Assembly: GCA_031292575.1 (NCBI GenBank)
Contig: JARLGX010000019.1
Span: 48,813 to 112,812, forward strand
Direction of reading: 5' to 3'
DNA: 64,000 nt
From: Paludibacter sp.
GTDB taxonomy: Bacteria; Bacteroidota; Bacteroidia; Bacteroidales; Paludibacteraceae
Shown here: piece by piece, positions 56,564 to 64,000 of the stretch
How the letters are laid out: each line of letters starts with the position of its first letter
Numbering within the stretch: position 1 is the stretch's first letter
Translations under genes and position numbers: made by a program
The notes under the pieces: model-generated
What the model saw: only the letters and a program-made list of their open reading frames with translations
Told to the model about the DNA's origin: nothing
The model's database searches: none

Positions 56564-57067
56564 TCATCTTTTTCTTGCAATCATAATAGCACCCACAATA
56601 CAAGCCAGCAATAAAATACTGATTGTTTCGAAAGGCAATAGATATTGGTATTTATCGGTTCCCAACATGGAATGTCCCAACTGTTGAGGAGTAATATCAC
56701 TTTGAGCAACCAAATCTCCTACTCTTTTTATATTCCAGTAAATAATATGTCCACAAAATGCTAAACCGGCTAAAGCCGTAAGTCCTGCTGCTACTCTCCT
56801 GACAGGTAATTCTGTTTTCACATTTTCTCCCGGTCTGTTAGTAAGCAAAATTGCAAAAATAAACAGCACCATCACACCACCCGCATATACAGCAATTTGC
56901 ACTGCAAATAAATAATTATAGCCCAGCAATAGGTATAGACCGGCTGTTGCAAGTAATACAAACAACAAATAGGTTGCCGAACGGATAATTTGTTTGGCTG
57001 TAACTGCCAATATCGAAAAGATGGCTATGATTGCCGCTAATACGAAAAATATAATTTGTTGTGCCAT
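56564..57067 (-). CDS. nuoJ: NADH-quinone oxidoreductase subunit J
   Basis: A 167-residue membrane subunit with SATYLLFVLLATAGLYLLLGYNYLFAVQIAVYAGGVMVLFIFAI. It begins 72 bases after the nuoI stop, across a repeat element. Confidence 0.94.
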   Translation of the reverse strand: MAQQIIFFVLAAIIAIFSILAVTAKQIIRSATYLLFVLLATAGLYLLLGYNYLFAVQIAVYAGGVMVLFIFAILLTNRPGENVKTELPVRRVAAGLTALAGLAFCGHIIYWNIKRVGDLVAQSDITPQQLGHSMLGTDKYQYLLPFETISILLLACIVGAIMIARKR

Positions 57068-57071
57068 ATGA

Positions 57072-57163
57072 CCCCAAGCCCCTAAAGGGGATGTTGATTA
57101 GTTAGAATTATGAAATTATATATTGTTTAAATGGAACTCTTATTCTCCTTTAGGGATTAAGGG
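57072..57163. repeat. Paired inverted CCCCTAAAGGGG element, copy 3 (nuoI-nuoJ)
   Basis: Arm CCCCAAGCCCCTAAAGGGG (57072-57090) pairs with a diverged arm (57144-57163, CTCCTTTAGGGATTAAGGG). The second arm encodes the last residues of NuoI (EPLIPKGE), so the element has entered a coding end. Inner spacer 53 bases. Confidence 0.75.
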
Positions 57164-57637
57164 TTCTTTCTTCTTTTCTCTCAACTTCGAACCTTCGTGA
57201 TTCAATTGTTGCATCAGCTTACTACGCGTAAATACTGCATTTTCAAATGTATTTTCAAATTTAATAGCATCCGATGGACAAGTCAACACACAGAGATTAC
57301 AAAATGTACACATGCCTAAATCCCACTGATAGGTATCCAGAATTTTCTTCTTTTTACCATCTTCGGTTTCTATCATTTTTGAATTTACCGTGATAGTTCC
57401 ATTCGGACAGTTCATCTGGCAAATACCGCAGGCCGTACAAGCATGTTCATTATTTTCGTCATGTGGCATAGTTAACTCTGCTCTGAAACGATCGGAAATG
57501 ACCAATGTGCCTCTGTTTTCGGGATATTGCTGTGTAACTTTCTTTGTCCAAAGCTCTTTCCATGTCACCGACATGCCTAACATCAATGACTTGATACCGG
57601 TAAATAAGCCTGAAAAATATTGTGATACTGAACTCAT
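57140..57637 (-). CDS. nuoI: NADH-quinone oxidoreductase subunit I
   Basis: A 165-residue ferredoxin-like subunit binding two [4Fe-4S] clusters: CTACGICQMNCPNG and CTFCNLCVLTCPSDA, with all eight cysteines. It passes electrons to NuoB. The extreme C-terminus comes from a repeat arm. Confidence 0.95.
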   Translation of the reverse strand: MSSVSQYFSGLFTGIKSLMLGMSVTWKELWTKKVTQQYPENRGTLVISDRFRAELTMPHDENNEHACTACGICQMNCPNGTITVNSKMIETEDGKKKKILDTYQWDLGMCTFCNLCVLTCPSDAIKFENTFENAVFTRSKLMQQLNHEGSKLREKKKEPLIPKGE

Positions 57638-57703
57638 CTTATCTAATTAATAATTTATAATTCACAATTTATAATCAATTGCCAAATTGTACTATTTAAA
57701 TTT

Positions 57704-57722
57704 CCCCATTAGAGATTAGGGG
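57704..57722. repeat. Single diverged arm beside nuoH stop
   Basis: CCCCATTAGAGATTAGGGG lies 4 bases from the nuoH stop. No partner is seen in the nuoI-nuoH gap, which instead holds AT-rich filler (57643-57681) like that at 56113-56155. Confidence 0.55.
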
Positions 57723-57726
57723 TCAT

Positions 57727-58848
57727 TTAAAATAAACCCGGGAATAAACCTGTCAAGGTGAATCCGGTTAATACCAGAATGACCATCAACAATAAATTTA
57801 CTAAATTGATTGGTAATAAATACTTCCATTCCAGATTCAATAACTGGTCAATACGCAAACGTGGAAATGACCAACGAACCCACAAACTCAGGAAAATTAA
57901 AACAGCGGTTTTACCGAAGAACCAAACATACGTAGGAATATACGCCATGATTTGATTGAATCCATCCCAACCATGAACCTGAATTGGCATGTAACCTCCT
58001 AAAAATACGGTAGTGGCAATTGATGCAATAATAAACATATTCAGGTATTCGGCCAAATAATAGAACCCAAATTGAAGACCTGAGTATTCGGTGTGATAAC
58101 CGGCAGTTAATTCCGATTCAGCCTCGGGTAAATCGAAAGGCCCACGGTTTGTTTCGGCATGCCCTGATATCAAATAGATAACAAAAGCAATAATCGAAGA
58201 AATATGTCCGTTGAAAATGTTCCAGCAATACCGTTGTCCCTCAATCATGGTGGAAAACTGCATTGTTCCTGCTAACACAACAATCGTCATCAACGCAAAA
58301 CCAGCCGAAAGTTCATAACTTACAAACTGTGCACCACTTCGCATGGCACCAATCATCGAATATTTATTGTTACTGGACCAACCGGCCAAAAGAACTCCAA
58401 TAATTCCCAACGAAGAAACAGCTGTAACGTATAACACTCCAATATTAAAGTCAATGGCGTGAAGACCTTTCCCGAAAGCAATTGCTCCAAAAGTCAGCAT
58501 GGAAGCAATAATCATGAAAAATGGCGCTGCAAAAAACAAAAACCTGTCCGAACGATTGATTCTTACAATTTCTTTCAACAGAATCTTAACCATATCAGCA
58601 ACACTCTGCAGCAAACCCCATTTACCAACGCGGTTCGGTCCGTAACGTGCCTGAAAAAAAGCTGTAATCTTACGTTCAGCATAAATCAATATCAATGCAA
58701 TAACCGCGTAAGCAGTCAATAAAACTACAGCTACCAGAACAAACTCGATAAGCAAAGCCCAAAATTCAGACAGATTGCCTCTCAAGGTACTGTCTAACCA
58801 ACTTGTCAGGTTTGAAATTTCTAACGGTTGTGAATAATTTAATACCAT
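57727..58848 (-). CDS. nuoH: NADH-quinone oxidoreductase subunit H
   Basis: A 373-residue membrane subunit near the quinone site. Conserved [33 protein letters not shown] and [35 protein letters not shown]. It connects the peripheral arm with the pump subunits. Confidence 0.96.
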   Translation of the reverse strand: MVLNYSQPLEISNLTSWLDSTLRGNLSEFWALLIEFVLVAVVLLTAYAVIALILIYAERKITAFFQARYGPNRVGKWGLLQSVADMVKILLKEIVRINRSDRFLFFAAPFFMIIASMLTFGAIAFGKGLHAIDFNIGVLYVTAVSSLGIIGVLLAGWSSNNKYSMIGAMRSGAQFVSYELSAGFALMTIVVLAGTMQFSTMIEGQRYCWNIFNGHISSIIAFVIYLISGHAETNRGPFDLPEAESELTAGYHTEYSGLQFGFYYLAEYLNMFIIASIATTVFLGGYMPIQVHGWDGFNQIMAYIPTYVWFFGKTAVLIFLSLWVRWSFPRLRIDQLLNLEWKYLLPINLVNLLLMVILVLTGFTLTGLFPGLF

Positions 58849-58911
58849 ATTTTTACGAATTTCTCGAATTAAAACGAATTATAATAACGCCGAAGGCAAA
58901 TATCAATGAAA

Positions 58912-60543
58912 TCAACGGTCAATATCCGGAATTACATAGTCCATAGAACCTCCAATACCGATGAAGTCGGAAATTTTTTCACCCTTACAAATCAATGGCA
59001 TAGCCGAAACAAGAGCCATAGAAGGTGAACGGAATTTCAAACGATATGGATTTTTCTCACCACGACTTTCGATATATACGCCAAATTCACCTTTAGCAGC
59101 TTCCACACGTTGGTAATATTCACCTTCGGGAAGACGGATTATCGGTTTTACTTTCGCACAAACATCGCCATCAGGTATATTGTCAATCAATTGTTCAATA
59201 ATATGAAGTGACTCTTCTATTTCGTCCAAACGGTTCAAATAACGTGCATAAGAATCACCTTCTGTACGGATAATTTCCTTGAATTCAACTTTGTTGTATA
59301 ATGAATAAGGAATGTGCTTTCTGATATCGCACGACCAACCCGAACCACGTCCGGCAGGACCTGTAACTGCATAACTGATTGCTGCTTCCTTCGACATTTT
59401 ACCAATATGAATCATACGTCCCAATGCAATGACGTTATGAGAGAAAAAGCGATCATACTCTTTCAACTTTTCACGCATGTAAGGAATAAATGCTTTTACG
59501 TCTTTCTGAAATTCGCTATAAATATCGAACATCACACCACCAATCACATTTTGATTGATAATTAATCGTCCACCACAGGTTTTATCAAAAATATCCAGGA
59601 TAATTTCGCGTTCACGCATACCGTAAATAAAGGCAGTAGTAGCACCAAGGTCATTTGTCATGGCCGACCAGGCAAGTAAATGCGAATCAATGCGTGTTAA
59701 TTCATCCATGATAACACGTATATACTGAGCACGTTCAGGCACTTCAATTTCGGCTGCTTTTTCTACAGCCATACACAATCCGTGACGATTGATATTGGCC
59801 GACAAATAATCTAAACGATCTGTAAAATGAAGTATTTGAGGGTATGTAAGACTTTCGCTCAGTTTTTCGATACCACGGTGGATATAACCACTGTGAACAT
59901 CAATTTTCTTTACAATTTCACCATCCAACGCCGTACGAAAGTGCATTACTCCGTGAGTAGAAGGGTGTTGAGGGCCAATATTGATAATATAATCATCATC
60001 TCCAAAGATATTAACTGTATCTTCCACCAACTTTCCATCAGCTGTTTCCATTACACGTGGTGCAATGTCCACTATCTCCTTACTTTCAATAGAAACCGGA
60101 TTCAATTCAGGATTCGGATCGTAATCTTTGCGTAACGGATAACCAACCCAGTCGGCATTCAGGAAGAACTTACGCATATCAGGATTATTGATAAAGCGTA
60201 TACCCAACAATGCGAAAACTTCCCGTTCGTTGTAATGAGCAGTTTCGTACAAATCAGTAACAGAATACAACAATGGATTTTCACGATCGGCAGTTCCCGT
60301 TTTGAGTACGATTTCTTTCGAAAGGTCTTTCGACGAACAAAGCAGGTAGTTTACACCCAACTCTTCACCGCGATCCATACCAATTAAATATACCAGAACA
60401 TCAAAAGGCAATTCAACATTATCGTAAAGTGCCTTTGCCAACTGGTGCAATTTGTCGTATGCTACAGTTACAGTTAGTTTTTGCTTTTCTTCAATAACTG
60501 CTTCTTTTACAGTATTAAGTATTAGCTTTTTTATATTTTCCAT
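58912..60543 (-). CDS. nuoCD: Fused NADH-quinone oxidoreductase subunits C and D
   Basis: A 543-residue fusion. NuoC-like N-terminal part (about 1-155, EVFALLGIRFINNPDMRKFFLNADWVGYPLRKD) and NuoD (about 165-543, INIGPQHPSTHGVMHF, HSGYIHRGIEKL, GVMFDI). NuoD provides much of the quinone pocket. The fusion is about 50 residues shorter than E. coli NuoCD. Confidence 0.95.
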   Translation of the reverse strand: MENIKKLILNTVKEAVIEEKQKLTVTVAYDKLHQLAKALYDNVELPFDVLVYLIGMDRGEELGVNYLLCSSKDLSKEIVLKTGTADRENPLLYSVTDLYETAHYNEREVFALLGIRFINNPDMRKFFLNADWVGYPLRKDYDPNPELNPVSIESKEIVDIAPRVMETADGKLVEDTVNIFGDDDYIINIGPQHPSTHGVMHFRTALDGEIVKKIDVHSGYIHRGIEKLSESLTYPQILHFTDRLDYLSANINRHGLCMAVEKAAEIEVPERAQYIRVIMDELTRIDSHLLAWSAMTNDLGATTAFIYGMREREIILDIFDKTCGGRLIINQNVIGGVMFDIYSEFQKDVKAFIPYMREKLKEYDRFFSHNVIALGRMIHIGKMSKEAAISYAVTGPAGRGSGWSCDIRKHIPYSLYNKVEFKEIIRTEGDSYARYLNRLDEIEESLHIIEQLIDNIPDGDVCAKVKPIIRLPEGEYYQRVEAAKGEFGVYIESRGEKNPYRLKFRSPSMALVSAMPLICKGEKISDFIGIGGSMDYVIPDIDR

Positions 60544-60550
60544 ATTATAA

Positions 60551-60674
60551 CCCCTAACCCCTAAAGGGGAATTAGATTAGTTTTGTGTTATATAATCTCT
60601 TATTTAAAAAGAGATTTGAATATTTTATAAAAATATAGTGTGTCTACTCTTTGTTCCCTTTTAGGGGTTAGGGG
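60551..60674. repeat. Paired inverted CCCCTAAAGGGG element, copy 4 (nuoCD-nuoB)
   Basis: Arms CCCCTAACCCCTAAAGGGG (60551-60569) and CCCTTTTAGGGGTTAGGGG (60656-60674), 86 bases apart, filling the gap between nuoB stop and nuoCD start. Confidence 0.85.
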
Positions 60675-60679
60675 TAGTC

Positions 60680-61243
60680 TTATCGTTGTTTATTTCCAAG
60701 AAATTGTTCAACTTTAATTTTACGTTGCAATTGCATTAAGCCGTAAAACAAAGATTCGGGGCGTGGAGGACATCCGGGAACATATACATCTACCGGAATA
60801 ATCTGATCAACACCTTTTACAACATGATATGAATTAACAAACGGACCTCCCGAAATTGCACAAGCACCCATGGCCAATACATATTTAGGTTCAGCCATTT
60901 GGTCGTACACACGTTTGATGAGTGGTGCCATTTTGTGAACCATAGTTCCTGCCACAATCATTAAGTCGGCCTGACGCGGACTGTTACGTGTAACTTCCAT
61001 ACCAAAGCGGGCAATGTCGTGGTGAGCAGCAGCTGTAGCCATAAACTCAATACCACAACAGCTTGTTGCATAAATTAATGGCCAAACAGAATTTGAGCGA
61101 CCCCAGTTAATTAAATCGTCTAACTTACTCAAAACTACGTTTACGCCATTTGCTTCGAGTTCTTTAATATAATTTTCAAGATACTCATTGTCGTTGAATT
61201 CCGCTGTTGGAATTCCTTTTATATTGATATTTTCTAGTCCCAT
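60680..61243 (-). CDS. nuoB: NADH-quinone oxidoreductase subunit B
   Basis: A 187-residue subunit binding cluster N2, next to the quinone. The CC pair is in [10 protein letters not shown]; further cysteines are in GACAISGG and VPGCPPRPE. It overlaps nuoA by 10 bases. Confidence 0.96.
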   Translation of the reverse strand: MGLENINIKGIPTAEFNDNEYLENYIKELEANGVNVVLSKLDDLINWGRSNSVWPLIYATSCCGIEFMATAAAHHDIARFGMEVTRNSPRQADLMIVAGTMVHKMAPLIKRVYDQMAEPKYVLAMGACAISGGPFVNSYHVVKGVDQIIPVDVYVPGCPPRPESLFYGLMQLQRKIKVEQFLGNKQR

Positions 61244-61587
61244 TTTAATACATTTTTCTTCCAGGCATAAGCAAGGCCTAAACCGAGAATAACGATAAAA
61301 AACAAAATGCTGTATAAACCCTGATAACCTAAATCGCGAACTATTGTGGCCCAGGGGAAAAGGAAAATCGTTTCTACATCAAACATAAGATACAAAATAG
61401 CATACAGATAATATCCGGCTTTAAATTGCATCCACGATGTTCCGTGCGTTATGATTCCACACTCGTAAGGTTCTCCTTTTTGAAGATTGAATGATTTTGG
61501 TGCTAAAAGAATGGCTATGCCAAGACCGGCAACCACCAATACGATTCCTGTGAGGAATACGGTTAGAAAAAGCGATAAACTGCTCAT
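61234..61587 (-). CDS. nuoA: NADH-quinone oxidoreductase subunit A
   Basis: A 117-residue, three-helix subunit with PYECGI and [12 protein letters not shown]. First gene of the operon, with its stop overlapping nuoB. Confidence 0.95.
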   Translation of the reverse strand: MSSLSLFLTVFLTGIVLVVAGLGIAILLAPKSFNLQKGEPYECGIITHGTSWMQFKAGYYLYAILYLMFDVETIFLFPWATIVRDLGYQGLYSILFFIVILGLGLAYAWKKNVLKWD

Positions 61588-61622
61588 ATAAATGAATAAA
61601 TTTAGTTTGCCTAAAAACGGTG

Positions 61623-61630
61623 CAAAGAAA
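61623..61630 (-). promoter_or_regulatory. Probable -7 box of the nuo operon
   Basis: On the minus strand TTTCTTTGCACC differs at one position from TATCTTTGCACC, the box used by tRNA-Ser. It is 35 bases before nuoA. Confidence 0.45.
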
Positions 61631-61845
61631 CGACAAATTTTTCTATTAACCGAACATTTTTAGGTAAAAAACCCATTCTGAAAGCTTGTACCCATTTTTG
61701 CAATGTTGACTTTGCATTTAAGCTAAACATCATACAAACAGACATATATAATTTATATAGTAGAAACTGATTAATTGCTGTTATAGTATATTATGTTATA
61801 TTAAAGATTTCGTGTGAACTTTTTCCAGTTAACAATTATCATAAA

Positions 61846-61893
61846 TATTAAATTGCAGGTAAATATCGTTTGAAATTTACCTGCAATTTAATA
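61846..61893 (-). terminator. Terminator of the HNH-DUF4407 cluster
   Basis: A perfect 19-bp stem (61846-61864 with 61875-61893) with a 10-base loop, about 45 bases after the DUF4407 stop. The region between it and 61631 shows no other feature. Confidence 0.7.
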
Positions 61894-61939
61894 TCCAATG
61901 TTGGAAGTGAACTTCGGAATGCAATCTGAAAGAAATATC

Positions 61940-62902
61940 TTAATTTTTAATCATTTCACTCAAAGCGGTTTTCTTTACATCTAATTGATATTCAATAATC
62001 AAATCATAATCACATTTACGGTCGCCAACTTTACTTACCACAACCAATAATTCAAGGGCAATGATAAATGTAAATAATAAAAGATAAAAGATGCCGGCCA
62101 ACGTATCCGATTTAATTAATACAATCATTGCATTCAGTTCTTCCAAAAATCCCGAATTTGCTTCAAGTTCTTTTCTGACAGTAACTTCTACATTTATTTT
62201 TTGATTATAGAGGTCATCTAAACGGGTCCTACATTTATCAATGGTTGCTGAATTTGATTTTATCTGCTCTATTCGTGTATTTGCAACATGTTGGGTTGTA
62301 ACTGTGCTTTTGGTTACGGTGGTTTTAGTACCATCGTTGTTTGTTACAGGTATTCTCTCAGTCTTAACATCGGTAACCTGAATTGTTGGTCTTTTTGCAA
62401 CCTCATTATTCAACTTAGAATTAATTATATCCAATGAATCGATTATTGAATTTAATTTATTAATCTCCAGTTGCATGGTTTTTTGCCTTTTTACAGCTAT
62501 CTGGTTCACTTTGTCTGATCGGATATCAACCAATACTTTTTCAACATCATTCTTAAAAATTATTTGATCCAAAATTGTAGAACCGATTACAGCCATTAAA
62601 AAAGCAAGTATTATTCTGAAGGCTACAATACCCCTGTTTTTTCCTACTGTCAGAATCACCTGCCGTTCTATTTGTATTACAACGGTAATAAAAATTAAAG
62701 CCGTGAGAGCACATCCCCACCATGTGTGTATGGATAAATACCGTTGGGCAAAAGTATAACCTGTTGCGCCCCAGATAAACAATAAAATAAGAATTGAAGA
62801 AGTATATTTCTTCAATGTTTTATAACTTGCTTCGGTACAATTCTTTAATATATTGGGATTCCAACCGATTATAAAACATTTAAATTTCGTCCACCAGTTC
62901 AT
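61940..62902 (-). CDS. DUF4407 membrane protein
   Basis: A 320-residue DUF4407 protein: three membrane helices in the first third (about 35-52, 60-80, 92-115), a long Lys/Asn/Gln-rich coiled coil (about 120-255) and a last helix (about 265-290). Function unknown. It begins 3 bases after the stop of the preceding coiled-coil gene, so the two are probably translationally coupled. No GTPase or adapter is visible. Confidence 0.75.
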   Translation of the reverse strand: MNWWTKFKCFIIGWNPNILKNCTEASYKTLKKYTSSILILLFIWGATGYTFAQRYLSIHTWWGCALTALIFITVVIQIERQVILTVGKNRGIVAFRIILAFLMAVIGSTILDQIIFKNDVEKVLVDIRSDKVNQIAVKRQKTMQLEINKLNSIIDSLDIINSKLNNEVAKRPTIQVTDVKTERIPVTNNDGTKTTVTKSTVTTQHVANTRIEQIKSNSATIDKCRTRLDDLYNQKINVEVTVRKELEANSGFLEELNAMIVLIKSDTLAGIFYLLLFTFIIALELLVVVSKVGDRKCDYDLIIEYQLDVKKTALSEMIKN

Positions 62903-62905
62903 AGC

Positions 62906-63463
62906 TTATTTAAGTTTAAGAGTTTCGAGTGATAATGCTGCAAGTCCTCGCAGAAAACCCCTTTCGTAGGATAGCAACATGCCTATCATGTAATCTTCGC
63001 CTTTTTCCAGGTCTTCTTCCATTTTATTAATTTCTTTCAGATGGCTTTCAAGCGTACCTTTTCTATTTTTCAATAAATCTACAATATCAATCAATCCGGC
63101 TTGGGAGCGTGACCTGATATGAAAATCAGTTGTGCTCAAGCTATCAATATAGATCTGTTTTATCTGTTTGAAGAGCACTTTCAGATTACTAATTATTAGT
63201 TTCTTATTCATATCGCGGTAGGATATATCCGGATTACTTAAAGCATCTTCGTAACCACGGCTTTCAAAGTCAATCTGAAGATATTTGTATATTTCGTCCA
63301 TGGGCATTGTAACAGATAATGCATTTTCCTTTACGTTTGGATCTGAATTATCTATAAAGTCTTGTTGCTTAATTTCAGGAAGGTCTTGTTCTTCCGGTTT
63401 TGGTTCAAGTTCTTTATTTTGTTCAGCAAAACTCTTTCTTTTGAATAAATCGAATAGTCCCAT
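62906..63463 (-). CDS. Helical protein with amphipathic N-terminus, second gene of cluster
   Basis: A 185-residue protein, family not recognised. It starts MGLFDLFKRK, an amphipathic membrane-targeting type of start, then a disordered Glu/Pro segment (about 15-50) and a helical, coiled-coil-like C-terminus (about 55-185). It lies between the HNH and DUF4407 genes. The gaps are 18 and 3 bases, so the three form an operon. Confidence 0.6.
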   Translation of the reverse strand: MGLFDLFKRKSFAEQNKELEPKPEEQDLPEIKQQDFIDNSDPNVKENALSVTMPMDEIYKYLQIDFESRGYEDALSNPDISYRDMNKKLIISNLKVLFKQIKQIYIDSLSTTDFHIRSRSQAGLIDIVDLLKNRKGTLESHLKEINKMEEDLEKGEDYMIGMLLSYERGFLRGLAALSLETLKLK

Positions 63464-63481
63464 ATTGTTTAATTTTTAAAT

Positions 63482-63778
63482 TTATATATTCATTGTTGGT
63501 ACATCAAATTTAGAATGACCACGTCGATGGCAACTCTCACAAAGGGTAATCAGATACTTATTGTCATACTCCCACGGATCACGGTATCTGTTTAGTCTGG
63601 TAGAGAAATGATATTGCTTGTGATGAACGGTTAAATCGGTAATATTATTGCATATCACACATCTATAACCATCTCTTTCAAGGATTTGTTTTCGTTTTGC
63701 CTTCCATTTCGGATCAAATAGCTTTTCCCTGTACGAACCATGCTTAGCGTGTTCTATTGTTTCTATCATTTCTTTCAT
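63482..63778 (-). CDS. HNH endonuclease-like protein
   Basis: A 98-residue HNH nuclease-like protein: C40 and C43 (CVIC), HH at 52-53, N73, C80 and C83 (CESC), H88. This is the full zinc-binding set of an HNH module and there is no further domain. It is the first gene of the small operon with the coiled-coil protein and DUF4407. It may be a nicking or restriction-type nuclease. The module alone does not show that. Confidence 0.8.
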   Translation of the reverse strand: MKEMIETIEHAKHGSYREKLFDPKWKAKRKQILERDGYRCVICNNITDLTVHHKQYHFSTRLNRYRDPWEYDNKYLITLCESCHRRGHSKFDVPTMNI

Positions 63779-63833
63779 TTTTTGATTTAATTGAAAAATT
63801 ATATTCAGTACTTGTCAATTATATATGAAGAAG

Positions 63834-64000
63834 TCATCTTGACTTTTTGTTTGTTTTATTTTTTTTGAATAATATAATCATAAAAGCTATGTAATTAAGG
63901 CTTTTCCAGCTTGAAACCGTATAATCAAATCTGTTAAGTAACGATCTGAAACTGTCCATCCAAGCATTGGTTCTTTCAATAACATATCTTTGTTTGTAAA
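63834..64000 (-). CDS. IS5-like DDE transposase, C-terminal end (runs off window)
   Basis: The open frame on the minus strand enters from the right edge and ends TGA at 63836-63834 after 54 codons. It contains RYVIERTNAWMDSFRSLLNRF, the conserved Glu segment of IS5-family transposases (YxxER...W.D.FR..L.R), and a hydrophobic tail. Inverted repeats are not identified because most of the element is outside. Confidence 0.75.
   Translation of the reverse strand, partial: YKQRYVIERTNAWMDSFRSLLNRFDYTVSSWKSLNYIAFMIILFKKNKTNKKSR

Noticed and set aside
57643..57681. AT-rich palindromic filler near nuoH and at 56113-56155
   Set aside because: Similar AATTCACAATTTATAATT-type sequence, but composition alone could explain it and no distinct boundaries are visible.

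Overview
The window is an AT-rich Bacteroidota chromosome segment, most likely from the order Bacteroidales; a Paludibacter-like organism would fit, but genus is a guess. The evidence is an NADH dehydrogenase cluster without nuoE/F/G and with a nuoC-nuoD fusion, type IX secretion (T9SS) components, a TonB-dependent receptor, a FISUMP-domain lipoprotein, a DUF4294 protein, and promoters of the Bacteroidetes form (TTTG-N19-TAnnTTTG).

Layout. 1-2.1 kb: end of lpd, a short lipoate ligase-like gene and a TIGR02757 gene, overlapping or nearly so. 2.2-5.0 kb: a TonB-dependent receptor with a small membrane protein upstream, then tRNA-Thr. 5.3-12.4 kb: YigZ-family gene, pyrB-pyrI behind a leader with a terminator hairpin, flavin reductase, CAT-like acetyltransferase, glyA, phoH-like and purC. 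12.5-18.5 kb: tRNA-Ser, then a MarR-controlled efflux operon (TolC, HlyD, two ABC-2 permeases, no ATPase), with matching GTTG-N6-CAAC palindromes before marR and before tolC. 18.6-30.4 kb: GH3 glycosidase, small lipoproteins, an MscS channel, FISUMP lipoprotein, carboxylesterase and acs. 30.6-36.7 kb: mnmE, nucleoside phosphorylase, short HPPK-like gene, ECF sigma factor, lipA and a membrane AraC regulator. 37.6-44.1 kb: a 1,843-residue T9SS type B surface protein followed by its probable PorP/SprF partner. 44.3-48.3 kb: a TonB-like protein ending in DUF4294, exbB/exbD, and an ArnT-like glycosyltransferase.

48.4-50.9 kb is the most repeat-rich part: a 22-bp degenerate tandem array of about 12 units, a helical protein with a carboxypeptidase-regulatory-like domain, a ~350-bp array of small palindromes, and a REP-associated (IS200-like) transposase whose HUH motif reads Gln-Ile-His. 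51.1-61.6 kb is the nuoABCDHIJKLMN operon on the minus strand. Several of its junctions hold paired inverted CCCCTAAAGGGG elements that also form the coding ends of nuoI and of the 7.6-kb flavin reductase. 61.9-63.8 kb is a three-gene minus-strand cluster (HNH nuclease, coiled-coil protein, DUF4407 membrane protein) next to the end of an IS5-like transposase that runs off the window.

Most genes are ordinary metabolism. The points that deserve follow-up are the two unrelated palindrome families (REP array with transposase; paired CCCCTAAAGGGG arms in nuo), the 22-bp array, the triplet-duplicated repeats of the T9SS adhesin, the pyrBI leader, the TonB-like/DUF4294 protein beside ExbBD, and the HNH-DUF4407 cluster.
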